DNA of 64,000 bases, taken from NCBI RefSeq assembly GCF_003460605.1, contig NZ_QTVN01000007.1, positions 62,001 to 126,000 of the forward strand, given 5' to 3'. Source of the DNA: Ruminococcus sp. AF31-8BH (GTDB lineage Bacteria > Bacillota > Clostridia > Lachnospirales > Lachnospiraceae). The translations under genes and the position numbers were made by a program. Numbering within the stretch: position 1 is the first letter of the stretch; the number at the start of each line of letters is the position of its first letter. Positions 25,322-35,039 of this stretch are shown piece by piece. The notes under the pieces were generated by a model. It made no database searches, was not told the DNA's origin, and saw nothing but the letters and a program-made list of their open reading frames with translations.

Positions 25322-27172
25322 ATGCGAAAGAAAAAATGGAACAGAGTTTTGTCTGTACTTCTGGTGATGGTGACAGCCATATCACTTCTGTCAGGCTGCG
25401 GCGGAAAAAGTGCAGAAAAAGAAGATGCAGAAACTATCACGGTGTATTTATGGAGTACAAGCCTGTATGAAAAATATGCACCCTACATCCAGGAACAGCT
25501 TCCAGATATCAATGTTGAATTTGTAGTAGGTAATAATGATCTGGACTTTTATAAGTTTCTTGATGAAAACGGCGGATTGCCGGACATTATAACCTGCTGT
25601 CGTTTTTCCCTGCATGATGCAAGTCCCCTGAAGGGCAGTCTGATGGATCTTTCCACAACCAATGCGGCAGGGGCTGTCTATGATACATACCTCAGCAATT
25701 TTATGAATGAGGATGGCAGCATAAACTGGCTTCCTGTGTGCGCAGATGCCCATGGCTTTGTGGTGAACAGGGATCTTTTTGAAAAATATGATATTCCTCT
25801 TCCAACAGATTATGAGAGCTTTGTTTCTGCCTGCCAGTCATTTGAAGAGGTGGGAATCCGTGGGTTTACGGCAGACTATTATTATGATTACACCTGCATG
25901 GAAACACTGCAGGGCCTGTCTGCATCGGAGCTGTCTTCTAATGCCGGACGCAAGTGGCGTACCGCTTACAGTGATCCGGATAACACAAAGAGAGAAGGTC
26001 TGGATGATACAGTCTGGCCGGAGGCTTTTGAGCGCATGGAACAGTTTATCGAGGATACAGGTCTTGGCCAGGATGATCTGGATATGAATTATGATGATGT
26101 GATTGAGATGTTTCAAAGCGGTAAGCTTGCCATGTATTTTGGCAGCTCTGCCGGTGTAAAGATGTTCCAGGACCAGGGCATCAACACAACATTTCTTCCA
26201 TTCTTTCAACAGAACGGTGAAAAGTGGCTGATGACCACGCCGTATTTCCAGGTGGCTTTAAACCGTGATCTGACACAGGATGAAGCTCGCAGGAAAAAGG
26301 CAATGAAGGTATTGAACACAATGCTTTCAGAGGATGCGCAGAACCAGATCATTTATGATGGGCAGGATCTGTTAAGCTATAGCCAGAATGTAAACATCCA
26401 TCTTACGGAATATCTGAAGGATGTGAAGCCTGTGATCGAAGAAAACCATATGTATATCCGCATTGCGTCAAATGACTTTTTCTCTGTTTCCAAGGATGTA
26501 GTTTCCAGGATGATTTCAGGCGAATATGATGCCAAGCAGGCTTATCAGTCATTTAATTCTCAGCTTCTTGAGGAGGACGCTGCTTCTAAGGATATCGTGC
26601 TGGATTCACAAAAGTCTTATTCTAACCGCTTCCACAGCAGTGGAGGGAATGCTGCATACTCGGTTATGGCAAATACCCTGCGCGGCATTTACGGGACGGA
26701 TGTGCTGATCGCAACAGGAAACAGCTTTACAGGAAACGTACTCAAGGCTGGCTATACAGAAAAAATGGCCAGAAGCATGATCATGCCAAACAGCCTTTTG
26801 GCATACAGCAGCAAGATGAGCGGAGCCAAACTAAAAGAAACGGTCAGAAATTTCATAGAAGGCTACCAGGGCGGATTCAATCCCTTTAACCGTGGCTCTC
26901 TGCCAGTGGTCAGCGGTATTTCTGCGGAGGTCATGGAAACAGATGATGGCTATACATTAAGCAAGGTTACAAAGGATGGAAAATCAATTCAGGATAATGA
27001 TACTTTTACGGTAACCTGCCTTGCAATATCAAAGCATATGGAAGCATATCCGGCAGATGAAAATATGGTATTTGAGGGAGGGGACACCTTTGTGAAGGAT
27101 ACCTGGATAGAATATGTTTCAGATGAAAATGCTATTCTTGCAGAACCTGAAGACTACATTAATGTGAGATGA
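25322..27172 (+). CDS. Extracellular solute-binding lipoprotein (family 1) fused to a 5'-nucleotidase C-terminal-like domain
   Basis: 616 residues. A lipobox (ISLLSGC, Cys near residue 23) is followed by a family 1 binding fold (about 35-410: TVYLWSTSLYEKYAPYIQEQ, GLPDIITCCRF, KLAMYFGSSAGVKMF). The last 180 residues (NAAYSVMANTLRGIYGTDVL, RSMIMPNSLLAYSSKMSG, TKDGKSIQDNDTFTVTCLA) have the pattern of the 5_nucleotid_C domain of secreted nucleotidases, without the metallophosphatase domain. The start at 25322 follows AAGGGAGG. It overlaps the next kinase gene by 4 bases, again with no transporter genes, so a sensory role is more likely than import. Confidence 0.75.
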   Translation: MRKKKWNRVLSVLLVMVTAISLLSGCGGKSAEKEDAETITVYLWSTSLYEKYAPYIQEQLPDINVEFVVGNNDLDFYKFLDENGGLPDIITCCRFSLHDASPLKGSLMDLSTTNAAGAVYDTYLSNFMNEDGSINWLPVCADAHGFVVNRDLFEKYDIPLPTDYESFVSACQSFEEVGIRGFTADYYYDYTCMETLQGLSASELSSNAGRKWRTAYSDPDNTKREGLDDTVWPEAFERMEQFIEDTGLGQDDLDMNYDDVIEMFQSGKLAMYFGSSAGVKMFQDQGINTTFLPFFQQNGEKWLMTTPYFQVALNRDLTQDEARRKKAMKVLNTMLSEDAQNQIIYDGQDLLSYSQNVNIHLTEYLKDVKPVIEENHMYIRIASNDFFSVSKDVVSRMISGEYDAKQAYQSFNSQLLEEDAASKDIVLDSQKSYSNRFHSSGGNAAYSVMANTLRGIYGTDVLIATGNSFTGNVLKAGYTEKMARSMIMPNSLLAYSSKMSGAKLKETVRNFIEGYQGGFNPFNRGSLPVVSGISAEVMETDDGYTLSKVTKDGKSIQDNDTFTVTCLAISKHMEAYPADENMVFEGGDTFVKDTWIEYVSDENAILAEPEDYINVR

Positions 27173-30132
27173 GAAGAATGAATACTAAGAAGCGTAAAAC
27201 AAACAGAAAGAAAACTATTATAAAAAAACGATTCAGGCTGGCTGCTTTTATAGCTGCCTTTCTCGCAATCGCTTTGACTGTTTCCCAATATTTTAAGTTT
27301 GTGTCTGAAACAGTTTATGAGGAAAGTGTTTCTCATCTGACAGAGGTTTTTCATCAGTCTGACAATATGCTGCGGGAACTGGCAAATAAGAATCTGACAT
27401 ATCTTCATATGTGGGGGGAGTATCTGAAGGATACCTCCAGCGAAGATGAAATCCGTGATTATATAGAGAAAGCACAGGAGGATGCCGGATTTTTATATTT
27501 CTATTTTCTGTCAGCTGACGGTGATTATAAGATGGTATCAGGTGAAACCGGGTATCTTGGATTACAGGAAAACTTTGAAAATAAGATCCAGCAGGGAAAT
27601 GACGTGATCACAAATGCAGTTGTTCCCGGAAAATCCCAGATGCTTGTTTTTGCCAGCCCAAAGGCTCATGGAACCTATCAGGATTTCGAATATGATGCCA
27701 TTGCCATTGCTTATGAAAACGCAGATATTGTAAATGTACTGGATATTTCCGCTTTTAATGGAAATGCAAAGAGCTATGTTGTTCATCCGGACGGTCGTGT
27801 TGTGGTGGACCATTCCCTTGAGTCATGGGGAACTGCCTATAATTTCCTGGGTGTTCTAAGAGAGCATTCGGATATGTCCGAAAAAGAGATTCTTGAACTT
27901 TCAGAGAAGTTTAAGGAGGGACATACAGATGCGATGCTGGTAAATCTGGATGGAAGTAACTATTATCTGGTCTATGAAAAATCGGATATTCAGGACTGGG
28001 TATTTCTTGGACTTGTAAAGGCTGATATTGTCAATGCCAGTATGAACAGCCTGCAGCTTAGTACGCTTCTCCTTGTCGGCGCAGTCGTATTCTGCATTGC
28101 TGCCTTTCTTATCAGCCTTATTGTTCAAAAGGGCAGGATAAATCTTAAGAAAAAGGATACGGAGATCCTGTACAGGGATGAGCTGTTTCAGAAGCTGTCA
28201 ATGAATGTGGATGACGTTTTCCTGATGCTGGATGCAAAAACATATAAGGCAGATTACGTCAGCCCGAATGTGGAAAAGCTGTTGGGTATTACTGCAGAAC
28301 AGATCCGCAAGGATATTTGTATTCTGGGAAAACTCCATTCCGGGACATCTGAAGCTCCCGAGAAGAATTATCTGGAGAGAATCCAGGTTCATGAACAGCA
28401 GGAAGGGGATTTTGAATACGTTCATCAGAAAACAGGGGAACAGCGTTGGTTCCATAATGTTGCAATGTGCAGCGAGGTAAACGGAAAAAAGAAATATATC
28501 CTGGTTATGTCGGATCGTACCTCTGACAGGAAAATGAATCAGGCACTTTCTGAGGCAGTTCGCGCTGCAGAGACTGCAAGCCGGGCAAAGAGTACCTTCC
28601 TCTCCAACATGTCCCACGATATCCGGACCCCAATGAATGCGATTATTGGCTTTACCACCCTGGCTGTGAGCAACATTGACAATCAGAAAAGGGTACGGGA
28701 TTATCTTGGAAAGATCCTTTCCTCCAGCAACCATCTGCTTTCACTGATCAATGATATTCTGGATATGAGCCGTATTGAGAGCGGAAGGATCCAGTTGGAA
28801 GAAACGGAGGTCAGCCTGTCGGATGTGCTTCATGATCTGAAGACGATTATCAGCGGGCAGATCCATGCGAAGCAGCTGGAGCTTTACATGGATGCCATGG
28901 ATGTTACCAATGAGGATGTCTATTGTGATAAGACGCGGCTGAACCAGGTGCTTCTGAACCTTTTGTCCAATGCGGTTAAGTTTACTCCTGCAGGGGGAAC
29001 CATTTCTGTCCGGCTGAAACAGTATCCGGGGACACGAAAAGGCAGTGAGCTGTATGAGATCCGGGTAAAGGATAACGGAATCGGTATGAGCCAGGAATTT
29101 GTACAGAAGATTTTTTCTCCTTTTGAGAGGGAGCGGACCTCCACTGTGAGCAGGACTCAGGGTACAGGACTTGGCATGGCCATTACCAAGAATATCGTGA
29201 ATATGATGGGTGGTACCATTGAGGTTCAGACCGAACAGGGCAAAGGTACTGAATTTATTGTCTGTCTGCCATTCAGGATTCAGCCTGAGCACCACCATAC
29301 AGAAAAAATCGCAGAGCTGGAAGGCCTTAAGGCTTTGGTTGTAGACGACGATTTCAATACCTGTGACAGTGTAACAAAGATGCTGGTAAAGGTTGGAATG
29401 CGTTCCGAATGGACACTTTCCGGCAAGGAGGCTGTTCTTCGTGCAAGGCAGTCTCTGGAACTGGGTGATGCATTCCATGCTTATATTATTGACTGGCGTC
29501 TGCCGGATATGAACGGAATTGAGGTCACACGCCAGATCCGCAGCCTTGGTGACGATACGCCGATCATCATCCTGACTGCTTATGACTGGTCCGATATCGA
29601 AGCAGAAGCCAGGGCAGCAGGGGTAACTGCATTTTGTGCGAAGCCTTTGTTTATGTCAGATATCAGAGAGACTTTAATGACTGCTATCGGTCGGATGCAG
29701 GCAGAGGCAGAAGAGGCAGTCCTTCCGGCAGCAGGCTCAGATTTCAGAGGCAGATGCATACTGCTTGTGGAAGACAACGAACTGAACAGCGAAATTGCGG
29801 TGGAAATCCTTAAAGAATATGGCTTTCTGGTTGATACCGCAGAAAATGGAGCAGAGGCGGTGGAGAAGGTTAAGAATTCAGCACCAGGGGATTATGATCT
29901 GGTGCTGATGGATGTGCAGATGCCGGTAATGAACGGATATGAAGCCACCAAGCAGATCCGTGCACTGGATGAGCCTGCACTGGCAAAAATCACAATCCTT
30001 GCCATGACGGCAAATGCCTTTGATGAGGACAGAAAAAGAGCTCTGGAATGTGGTATGAATGGATTTTTATCCAAGCCTATTGTTATAGAGGAATTGATCT
30101 GTGCATTACAAAATAATTTAAAGAATCTGTGA
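27169..30132 (+). CDS. Hybrid sensor histidine kinase with dCache-like sensor, PAS and two receivers
   Basis: 987 residues. First membrane helix (about 25-42), large extracytoplasmic Cache-like sensor (about 45-285), second helix (about 288-315), PAS-like region (about 340-450: DDVFLMLDAKTYKADYVSPN), His[21 protein letters not shown] (H483), HATPase ([18 protein letters not shown]). Receiver 1 follows, with an atypical IIDWRLPDMNG (D775), and receiver 2 with LVLMDVQMPVMNGY (D915). The start overlaps the previous stop; a second ATG three codons later is possible. No output domain is present, so the phosphate must be passed to a regulator elsewhere. Confidence 0.87.
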   Translation: MRRMNTKKRKTNRKKTIIKKRFRLAAFIAAFLAIALTVSQYFKFVSETVYEESVSHLTEVFHQSDNMLRELANKNLTYLHMWGEYLKDTSSEDEIRDYIEKAQEDAGFLYFYFLSADGDYKMVSGETGYLGLQENFENKIQQGNDVITNAVVPGKSQMLVFASPKAHGTYQDFEYDAIAIAYENADIVNVLDISAFNGNAKSYVVHPDGRVVVDHSLESWGTAYNFLGVLREHSDMSEKEILELSEKFKEGHTDAMLVNLDGSNYYLVYEKSDIQDWVFLGLVKADIVNASMNSLQLSTLLLVGAVVFCIAAFLISLIVQKGRINLKKKDTEILYRDELFQKLSMNVDDVFLMLDAKTYKADYVSPNVEKLLGITAEQIRKDICILGKLHSGTSEAPEKNYLERIQVHEQQEGDFEYVHQKTGEQRWFHNVAMCSEVNGKKKYILVMSDRTSDRKMNQALSEAVRAAETASRAKSTFLSNMSHDIRTPMNAIIGFTTLAVSNIDNQKRVRDYLGKILSSSNHLLSLINDILDMSRIESGRIQLEETEVSLSDVLHDLKTIISGQIHAKQLELYMDAMDVTNEDVYCDKTRLNQVLLNLLSNAVKFTPAGGTISVRLKQYPGTRKGSELYEIRVKDNGIGMSQEFVQKIFSPFERERTSTVSRTQGTGLGMAITKNIVNMMGGTIEVQTEQGKGTEFIVCLPFRIQPEHHHTEKIAELEGLKALVVDDDFNTCDSVTKMLVKVGMRSEWTLSGKEAVLRARQSLELGDAFHAYIIDWRLPDMNGIEVTRQIRSLGDDTPIIILTAYDWSDIEAEARAAGVTAFCAKPLFMSDIRETLMTAIGRMQAEAEEAVLPAAGSDFRGRCILLVEDNELNSEIAVEILKEYGFLVDTAENGAEAVEKVKNSAPGDYDLVLMDVQMPVMNGYEATKQIRALDEPALAKITILAMTANAFDEDRKRALECGMNGFLSKPIVIEELICALQNNLKNL

Positions 30133-30168
30133 CGGTTAATGATCCGATAAGCTATGGAGAAAAGAACA

Positions 30169-33069
30169 ATGTATAAAAGCAGAAAAAAATCAGCCGCACT
30201 ATGCGCGGGGATATTTCTGGCCTTGGGAATGTGGATGATATTGTCAGTATGTTGCCTGGCTGCTGAAATGAATCATGATGAAAAGCAGCCACAGATGGCA
30301 GGTCAGGAGGAAGTGGCGCAGCAGAAACTTATCCGCATGGGCTCCTTTGAGGATACCTTTGATTATGTGGATGAAAATGGTATCAGAAGAGGATTTGGCT
30401 ACGAACTTATGCAGGCTCTGGCAGGCTATACCGGATGGAAGTTTGAGTATGTGAAATGTGACTGGTCCAACTGTTTTGATAAGCTTGAAAATGGTGAGAT
30501 TGATGTGATGGGGGATATTTCTTACACCGATGAACGGGCACAAAGGATGCTCTTTTCAGAGGAGCCTATGGGTGAGGAAAAATATATCCTCTATGCGGAT
30601 TTATCACACACGGATATTGAAACATCTGATTTCAAGTCTATGGACGGGAAACGGGTAGGTGTGCTCTTAGGTACAGAGCCTGAAATCATGCTGACAGAAT
30701 GGGAAAATAAAAACGGCATACATACAGAGCATGTAAATGTGAATAATAATGAAGATGTAGAAAAGAAATTAGCGAATCATGAGATCGATTGCTTTGTATC
30801 GCTGGAGGAATCCATCTGGTCTGAACAGGGAATATCATCCGTTACCACGGTTGGTAAAGCAGGCATATATTTTGCAATAAATAAAGAGCGCAGCGATATC
30901 AAGGCCGAGCTTGATTTTGCTATGCTTCAGCTGAATCAAAACAGTCCTTTTTTTAAGGCTGATCTGTATAAGAAGTATTTTACCCTTGATTATAGTCAGA
31001 GCCTTACAGGGAAAGAAAAGTCATGGCTGGAAGAGCATGGTGACATTCGGATCGGCTTTTTGGACAATGCTCCGGCGGTTTTTTCCATGGATGAAGAGAC
31101 CGGAAAGCTTACCGGTACGCTGGCGGAATATATTTCTTATGCCAAGGACTGTCTGGGAAATCAGACGTTAGAATTTAATATGCAGGCATACGATGATTAT
31201 GACGAAATGCTCCAGTCGTTACAGGAGGGTGAAATTGACGCAATCTTTTATGTCAGCAGGAATCCTGATTTTGCAGAAAAAAAAGGCTATGCACTTACCA
31301 ATACAGCCTGGACCTACAGCCTGATGGCAGTAACGGATGAGAAATACTTTAATGAGAATGAAGTGCATACAGTAGCTGTGCCAAAGGAAAAAGAAGCCTT
31401 AAAACAGCATATTATTTTCAGTTATCCCAATTGGAAGCTGGTTGAGTACGATTCGCTTGCCGATGCGGCAGATATGGTCACCCATGAAAAAGCAGACTGT
31501 TTTCTTCTGGGAACCAGTCAGGCACTGAAATACGATAACAATCGAGATTTCAAAAGTGTTCCCCTTACCAAAACAATGGAGGCATGCTTTGCAGTAAAAG
31601 GCGGAGAGGGCCCCCTTTTATCCATACTGAACAAAACCCTGAAGACTATGCCCTCTGACATGCTTACAAGTGCCCTTGCTATCTATGACAGTACAGCAGA
31701 TAAGGTAACACTTTATGATTTTATAAAAGACAATATGCTTGCTGTTTTTGTCACTGCAGGATTATTTTCACTTAGCATAATCGGCATTATCCTCATGCTT
31801 TTAAGAAAGGCAAGGAAAGCAGAAGCAGTGGCAATGCTTGCGGCAAGTGATACACAAAAGCTTAATGACAAGCTGGAAATCGCTCTGAAAAAAGCAGAGG
31901 ATGCCAGCCTTGCAAAGACCCGCTTTCTTCACAACATGTCCCATGACATCCGTACTCCTATGAATGCAATTCTGGGCTATACACAGCTTATGGAGGATGA
32001 ACTGAAAGGAAAAGAGCTGCCTGAAACCTTAGATCATTTGAAGAAGCTGAAGCAATCCGGAAATCTTCTTCTGTCAATCCTGAACAATGTACTTGACATG
32101 GCCCGGATTGAGAGCGGCAAGATGGAGATTGATGAGAGCTATGGTCAGATTAAAGAGATCCAGCAGACTTTGCTGGAAATATTTGATGATGAAGCAAAGA
32201 AAAAGAATATTGCATTTCATTACACAGTGAATGTAGAGCATGAGCATGTGCTCACAGATATTACCAAGGTAAAAGCAATTTTTGCCAATATCCTGAGCAA
32301 TGCCATAAAATATACCCCATCCGGTGGTTCTGTTACGGTAAACGTAGATGAATTGCCATGCGATGAGCCTGGGTACATGATTGCGAGGACCAGTGTGAGC
32401 GATACAGGAATCGGTATGAGTCAGGAGTATCTGACAAGGATTTTTGAGGCATTCACACGTGAGCAAAACACCACAAAAAGCAAAATCGCAGGAAGCGGAC
32501 TTGGAATGTCAATCGTAAAAAAATATGTGGAGCTCCTCGGCGGAACGATAAATGTGGAAAGTGAGCCTGGAAAGGGCAGTATATTTACCGTTACACTAAA
32601 ACACCGGATAGCAGATGAAGGCTATTATAAAAAAATGCACGTTGAAACTCCTGGAACAGGCAGTGAAATCCTTGCAGGAAAGAATATCCTTTTGGCAGAG
32701 GACAATGATTTGAATGCAGAGATTGCAGTGGCAATACTCGAGCGTTTCGGCCTTAAAGCAGAACGTGTGGAAGATGGCATTCAGTGTGTAAACAGGATAA
32801 AAAAGATGCCTGCGGGAACCTATGATATGATACTCATGGATATTCAGATGCCCAAAATGGACGGCTATCAGGCAACACAGGAAATCAGGCACCTGCCAGA
32901 CCAGGATAAGGCCTGTATACCCATCGTCGCAATGACTGCGAATGTATTTGAAGAAGATAAAAGAGAGGCTGCTGCTGCCGGAATGAATGGCCATATAGCA
33001 AAGCCGATCCAGGCTGATGATCTGCTGCCCACATTGGTGGAAATCATAGGGCAGCAAGCTTACAAATAA
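30169..33069 (+). CDS. BvgS/EvgS-like hybrid histidine kinase with two periplasmic-binding-type sensor domains
   Basis: 966 residues. Signal or anchor helix, then two tandem SBP family 3 domains (first: GIRRGFGYELMQALAGYTGW, GEIDVMGDISYTDERA; second: IRIGFLDNAPAVF, EGEIDAIFYVSRNPDF). A membrane helix follows (about 525-545: AVFVTAGLFSLSIIGIILML), then His[21 protein letters not shown] (H592), HATPase GSGLGMSIVKKYVELLGG and a receiver [12 protein letters not shown] (D891). The ATG at 30154 has no ribosome site; GGAG lies 9 bases before 30169. It is the last of the sensory genes and the only one with binding domains fused to the kinase. Confidence 0.87.
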   Translation: MYKSRKKSAALCAGIFLALGMWMILSVCCLAAEMNHDEKQPQMAGQEEVAQQKLIRMGSFEDTFDYVDENGIRRGFGYELMQALAGYTGWKFEYVKCDWSNCFDKLENGEIDVMGDISYTDERAQRMLFSEEPMGEEKYILYADLSHTDIETSDFKSMDGKRVGVLLGTEPEIMLTEWENKNGIHTEHVNVNNNEDVEKKLANHEIDCFVSLEESIWSEQGISSVTTVGKAGIYFAINKERSDIKAELDFAMLQLNQNSPFFKADLYKKYFTLDYSQSLTGKEKSWLEEHGDIRIGFLDNAPAVFSMDEETGKLTGTLAEYISYAKDCLGNQTLEFNMQAYDDYDEMLQSLQEGEIDAIFYVSRNPDFAEKKGYALTNTAWTYSLMAVTDEKYFNENEVHTVAVPKEKEALKQHIIFSYPNWKLVEYDSLADAADMVTHEKADCFLLGTSQALKYDNNRDFKSVPLTKTMEACFAVKGGEGPLLSILNKTLKTMPSDMLTSALAIYDSTADKVTLYDFIKDNMLAVFVTAGLFSLSIIGIILMLLRKARKAEAVAMLAASDTQKLNDKLEIALKKAEDASLAKTRFLHNMSHDIRTPMNAILGYTQLMEDELKGKELPETLDHLKKLKQSGNLLLSILNNVLDMARIESGKMEIDESYGQIKEIQQTLLEIFDDEAKKKNIAFHYTVNVEHEHVLTDITKVKAIFANILSNAIKYTPSGGSVTVNVDELPCDEPGYMIARTSVSDTGIGMSQEYLTRIFEAFTREQNTTKSKIAGSGLGMSIVKKYVELLGGTINVESEPGKGSIFTVTLKHRIADEGYYKKMHVETPGTGSEILAGKNILLAEDNDLNAEIAVAILERFGLKAERVEDGIQCVNRIKKMPAGTYDMILMDIQMPKMDGYQATQEIRHLPDQDKACIPIVAMTANVFEEDKREAAAAGMNGHIAKPIQADDLLPTLVEIIGQQAYK

Positions 33070-33095
33070 TATGTTTTCTGAAAGGAACAGGCAAT

Positions 33096-33620
33096 ATGGT
33101 ATATACTTGCCGCTATAAATCGCCGCTTGGAGAGATTCTGCTGGCAGCAGACGAAATTGGACTGACCGGACTATGGTTCGAAGGAGAAAAATACTTTGCC
33201 GACAATCTGCCAGAGGAACACAAGTCTCAGGAAACGCAGGTTCTTTCCGAAACGAAACACTGGCTGGATATTTATTTTACTGGTAAAGAACCTGACTTTT
33301 TTCCGCCATTGCATCCGATGGGATCTATATTTCGACAGTCTGTATGGGATATCCTCCTGCAGATTCCCTACGGACAGACCACAACCTATGGAGAAATTGC
33401 GCACCGGCTTGCCAGAAAACAGGGACTTTCCAAAATGTCTGCACAGGCAGTTGGCGGTGCTGTCGGACATAATGAAATTTCGATTATCATTCCCTGCCAC
33501 CGCGTAGTAGGCACAAATGGAAGCCTGACAGGGTATGCAGGAGGAGTTGCCAAAAAAATATGGCTGCTTGAACTGGAGCATACGGATATGAGCCATCTGT
33601 TTGTTCCGGGGAAAAGATGA
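33096..33620 (+). CDS. ogt: Methylated-DNA--protein-cysteine S-methyltransferase
   Basis: 174 residues. The repair active site is IIPCHRVVG with acceptor C134, followed by GSLTGYAGGVAKKIWLLELE. The upstream helix-turn-helix (VWDILLQIPYGQTTTYGEIA) is also typical. It removes methyl groups from O6-alkylguanine in DNA in a single-turnover reaction. GAAAGGAAC precedes the ATG. It lies 26 bases after the last sensor kinase gene and could be read from the same transcript, although the functions are unrelated. Confidence 0.92.
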   Translation: MVYTCRYKSPLGEILLAADEIGLTGLWFEGEKYFADNLPEEHKSQETQVLSETKHWLDIYFTGKEPDFFPPLHPMGSIFRQSVWDILLQIPYGQTTTYGEIAHRLARKQGLSKMSAQAVGGAVGHNEISIIIPCHRVVGTNGSLTGYAGGVAKKIWLLELEHTDMSHLFVPGKR

Positions 33621-33650
33621 CCGGAAGCTATGGTCTATATGCAGCTTCGT

Positions 33651-34783
33651 TTAAATCGATTGAACAAATTCCTCCACATAATGCAGGGCAGCTCCGATTG
33701 CCGGTGTATACTGCCCATTAGTACCCACCAGTATCTGTGCTTTATCCAGCATGAATGGTGCAGCCCTGTGAAGACGCTCTGTCAGATAATCAATATCTTC
33801 CTCTGTAAAATAAGGTGCAAGATAGCCGCTGAGGATGATGGGTGCATCAACAATAAGGTTAAGATTCTTCGTGGCAAATGCCAGATGGTTTAAAAAATCT
33901 TTCCAGATCTGTATGATCTGGGGGGATTTTTTTTCGCGCAAAAGAGGGAAAAACTCTTTGATGGGCATACCTGCAGCCTGTTCCAGTGCATTGGCAGAAC
34001 AGTAGGTTTCCAGACAGCCACGGCTGCCGCAATAACAAAGTGGCCCATCAGGATTGATACACATATGTTCAAAGGTTCCGCTGTGCATAGAGAGTCCCTG
34101 ATGAATCTGATGATTCGTGATGATACCGCCGCCCAGATTTCGGTTCAGCAGGATGATAACAGCACTGTCAAGCACTGGATGCCTCCATAGCTCAAGGAAC
34201 GCAGCCGATTTGGAATCATGCTCCAGATAACAGGGATAAGGAAGATATCTGGAAAAGTCATCCAGCTTCATGCCTGCATTATTCATGATATCTCCATATA
34301 GTACAGTAGTATGATCCGGAGAGGTGATGCCCTGTGTGGCAATGGAGATGCCAAGTACTTTGTCATTGTCATACTGGTGTGACAAAAGGAATTCCTTTAT
34401 CGCGTCTGTAACCTGTTTATAGTAATCCGGTGTGTCAGAATAGGGATGCGAAATGGTATCTGTATAGAAAGCATTTCCATACAGATCTACAGCAGTAATA
34501 TGAAACATTTCTTTTAAAATACCGACACCAATGGAAATTTTGAAATCTGACACAATCTGAATGGCGTTTGCTTTTCTTCCACCGGTGGATTCAAAAAAGC
34601 CATTTTTTTCTATAAGACCTTCCTGCTCCAGAAGGTTCAGATTCTGGCTGACAGTGGATAAACCCATCTGTAGCTCCTGAACGATCTGCAGCTTGGAGGT
34701 CGTTTTTTTCTGTAAATATATTGGTAAACCTTTGATTTATTTATTTTCTTGAGACTTATGTTGGTCAATCCCTTTTCGCTCAT
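33651..34783 (-). CDS. ROK-family transcriptional regulator with a frame break in an A7 run
   Basis: From the ATG at 34783 (AGGAGA upstream), the first codons read MSEKGLTNISLKKINKSKVY then QYIYRKK. The frame breaks in a run of seven A at 34703-34709. One base back, it continues TTSKLQIVQELQMGLSTVSQNL, the winged-helix recognition region, and then the whole ROK sugar-kinase-like domain (SIATQGITSP, LEHDSKSAAFLELW, RNLGGGI, CHxCxC-like zinc segment CYCGSRGCLETYC). A single -1 slip or one extra A restores a full regulator. This may be a pseudogene, a slippage-controlled gene or a sequence error. It is divergent from the dehydrogenase/GntP genes, its likely targets. Confidence 0.8.
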
Positions 34784-35039
34784 AATGTTCTCCTGATTAT
34801 GTTGTAAGATAATGTTAAGTTCCAAACTTATTGTAGCATAGAACGAAAAAAAAGCAATACAAAGGAATCACATTGAAATGGTAAAAATAGACAAAAAAGT
34901 TCTTTGAAAATTATTATTTCTGTCAATAGATTTTTAAAAAAAAGATATATACTCAACTTACGATTGAGATATAAGCGTAAGTAAAAGACATAACAACAAA
35001 TGAGAAGTATAGTAAGAAGACAAACTAGGAGGATATAAC

